Assembly (NCBI GenBank): GCA_937862675.1
Contig: CALMEC010000114.1
Span: 1-5,169, forward strand
DNA length: 5,169 nucleotides
Reading direction: 5' to 3'
DNA from: an uncultured Actinomycetes bacterium
GTDB taxonomy: Bacteria; Actinomycetota; Thermoleophilia; Miltoncostaeales; Miltoncostaeaceae
Shown: one piece after another, positions 4,047 through 5,169 of the stretch
How positions within the stretch are numbered: position 1 is the stretch's first letter
How the letters are laid out: every line of letters begins with the position of its first letter
Translations under genes and position numbers: made by a program
Notes under the pieces: model-generated
What the model saw: the letters and a program-made list of their open reading frames with translations, nothing else
What the model was told of the DNA's origin: nothing
The model's database searches: none

Positions 4047-5169
4047 GTGTCACCGGCCCGCCGCACCGCGCTCGTCTCGGTCTTCGCCGCGGCGTTCCTG
4101 ATCGCCCTCAAGCTGAGCGTCGGCCTCGCCGCCAACAGTCTCGGCTTCGTGTCGGAGGCACTGCACTCCGGTACCGACCTTGTCGCCGCACTGCTCACCT
4201 TCCTCGCGGTGGGCGTCTCCGGCCGCCCCGCCGACCGTTCCCACCCCTGGGGGCACGGCAAGGCCGAGCACCTCTCCGCCCTCGCCGAGTGCGCCATCCT
4301 GGGGATCGCAAGCGTCGTCATCGGTTATGCGGCCGTCCGCCGTCTCGCGGCCGACGAGCCCCCGCACGTGACCACCGCCTGGTGGGCGTTCCTCGTCCTG
4401 GGGATCGTGATCGTCGTGGACGTCACCCGCATGGTGATGTCACGCCGTGCCGCCCGGCGCCATCAGAGCGCCGCCCTCGAAGCCAACGCACTTCACTTCG
4501 CCAGTGACCTCGCGGGCACGATCGCCGTGCTCGTCGGGCTGGCCCTGACACGCGCCGGGTACCACTGGGCGGACGCGGGTGCCGCGCTGCTCATCGCCGT
4601 CCTGGTGTTCGTCGCCGCCGTCCGGATGGTGCGGGTGAACATCGACGTCCTCATGGACCGGGCCGACGACGTGGCCGAGGCGCGGGCCCGCGACGCGATC
4701 GCCACCCTGGGACCCGACATCTCCCTGGAACGCCTCCGTGTCCGCGTGGCCGGCGGCCGCCCCTTCGCCGACGCCGTCATCCGCGTCTCCCCCTCCGCCG
4801 CCCTGGCCGAGGGACACGCCGCCGCGGACATGGTGGAGGACGCGGTGCAGAGCGCCCTCCCGGGGTCCGACGTCATCGTCCACGTCGAACCGGGCGATCC
4901 TCCGGACGACATGCGCGAGCGCGCTCTGGCCGCCGCCCTCCGGGTCACCGGTGTGCGGGAGATCCACAACGTCCGCGTGATCCACCCGTCGGGGCGCACC
5001 GAGATCACCCTCCACGCCAAGCTGCCGCCGGCCATGTCCCTCGCCGAGGCGCACCGCATCGCCGACACGATCGAGGCGACGATCGTCGACGTGGTTCCCG
5101 GTGTTGACGCGGCGATCACCCATCTGGAGCCGCTGGACACGGAGCTCGTCGGCGAGCAGCCCGATCCGG
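4047..5169 (+). CDS. Cation diffusion facilitator (Zn-type) with two C-terminal domains, 3' end beyond the window
   Basis: 374 residues are visible with no stop. The N-terminus (VSPARRTALVSVFAAAF) leads into six membrane segments at about 8-28, 33-57, 77-97, 111-131, 145-167 and 172-195. Segment 2 carries SEALHSGTD with His40 and Asp44; segment 5 carries NALHFASD with His150 and Asp154. This HD/HD tetrahedral site is typical of Zn2+ exporting members. SHPWGHGKAEH (65-75) after segment 2 is the family's HP-x-GH signature. The loop between segments 4 and 5 is short and not histidine-rich. The protein is an inner-membrane metal:proton antiporter by family. Residues about 211-282 and 291-362 are two similar cytoplasmic domains: SAALAEGHAAADMVE then LPGSDVIVHVEP, and MSLAEAHRIADTIE then VPGVDAAITHLEP; short bacterial members usually have one. 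The GTG at 4047 is chosen because it keeps segment 1 complete and a -10-like box lies six bases before it. The gene is divergent from the beta-helix gene, and no metal regulator is in the window. Zn specificity is inferred. Confidence 0.9.
   Translation, partial: MSPARRTALVSVFAAAFLIALKLSVGLAANSLGFVSEALHSGTDLVAALLTFLAVGVSGRPADRSHPWGHGKAEHLSALAECAILGIASVVIGYAAVRRLAADEPPHVTTAWWAFLVLGIVIVVDVTRMVMSRRAARRHQSAALEANALHFASDLAGTIAVLVGLALTRAGYHWADAGAALLIAVLVFVAAVRMVRVNIDVLMDRADDVAEARARDAIATLGPDISLERLRVRVAGGRPFADAVIRVSPSAALAEGHAAADMVEDAVQSALPGSDVIVHVEPGDPPDDMRERALAAALRVTGVREIHNVRVIHPSGRTEITLHAKLPPAMSLAEAHRIADTIEATIVDVVPGVDAAITHLEPLDTELVGEQPDP

Noticed and set aside
3940..4053. Longer beta-helix protein starting at GTG 4053 or ATG 4032
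   Set aside because: It would overlap or abut the divergent CDF start and bury both promoters; the signal segment is complete with the GTG at 3939.
3565..4507. Long plus-strand frames overlapping the beta-helix gene and the CDF start
   Set aside because: They are arginine-rich shadows; the minus-strand beta-helix and the 4047 frame carry clear family motifs.

Overview
The window is a high-GC (roughly 70% by eye), gene-dense chromosomal segment that looks actinobacterial. The signs are strong G/C third positions, GTG start codons, apparently leaderless genes with TAnnnT-like -10 boxes a few bases before the start, and a PAC2-family protein of the length and motif pattern common in Actinomycetota. 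I cannot fix the genus. No IS element, CRISPR array, tRNA, rRNA or phage gene is visible.

Layout from left to right. Positions 1-403 (-): 5' part of a left-handed beta-helix (hexapeptide-repeat) acyltransferase that runs off the left edge. Positions 404-559: divergent promoter region. Positions 560-1288 (+): class I glutamine amidotransferase-like hydrolase of the peptidase C26/PuuD type. Positions 1289-1738: a 450-base gap without a convincing gene but with several strong inverted repeats. Positions 1739-2641 (+): PAC2-family protein. Positions 2642-2673: short convergent gap with a small hairpin. Positions 2674-3939 (-): exported or membrane-anchored right-handed parallel beta-helix protein. 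Positions 3940-4046: divergent promoter region with a 21-bp imperfect inverted repeat covering both promoters. Positions 4047-5169 (+): cation diffusion facilitator with a Zn-type HD/HD site and two tandem C-terminal dimerisation-like domains, open at the right edge.

The genes do not form one pathway. They are mostly single units in alternating orientation, and the only clearly shared control region is the divergent beta-helix/CDF promoter. The least ordinary parts are the structured gap before the PAC2 gene (a 20-pair stem, a pair of mutually exclusive pairings, and a perfect 13-bp dyad next to the promoter), the mirrored promoter elements at 3955-4030, and the doubled cytoplasmic domain of the metal transporter. 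I saw no defence, secretion or biosynthetic system that would count as a new multi-gene system.
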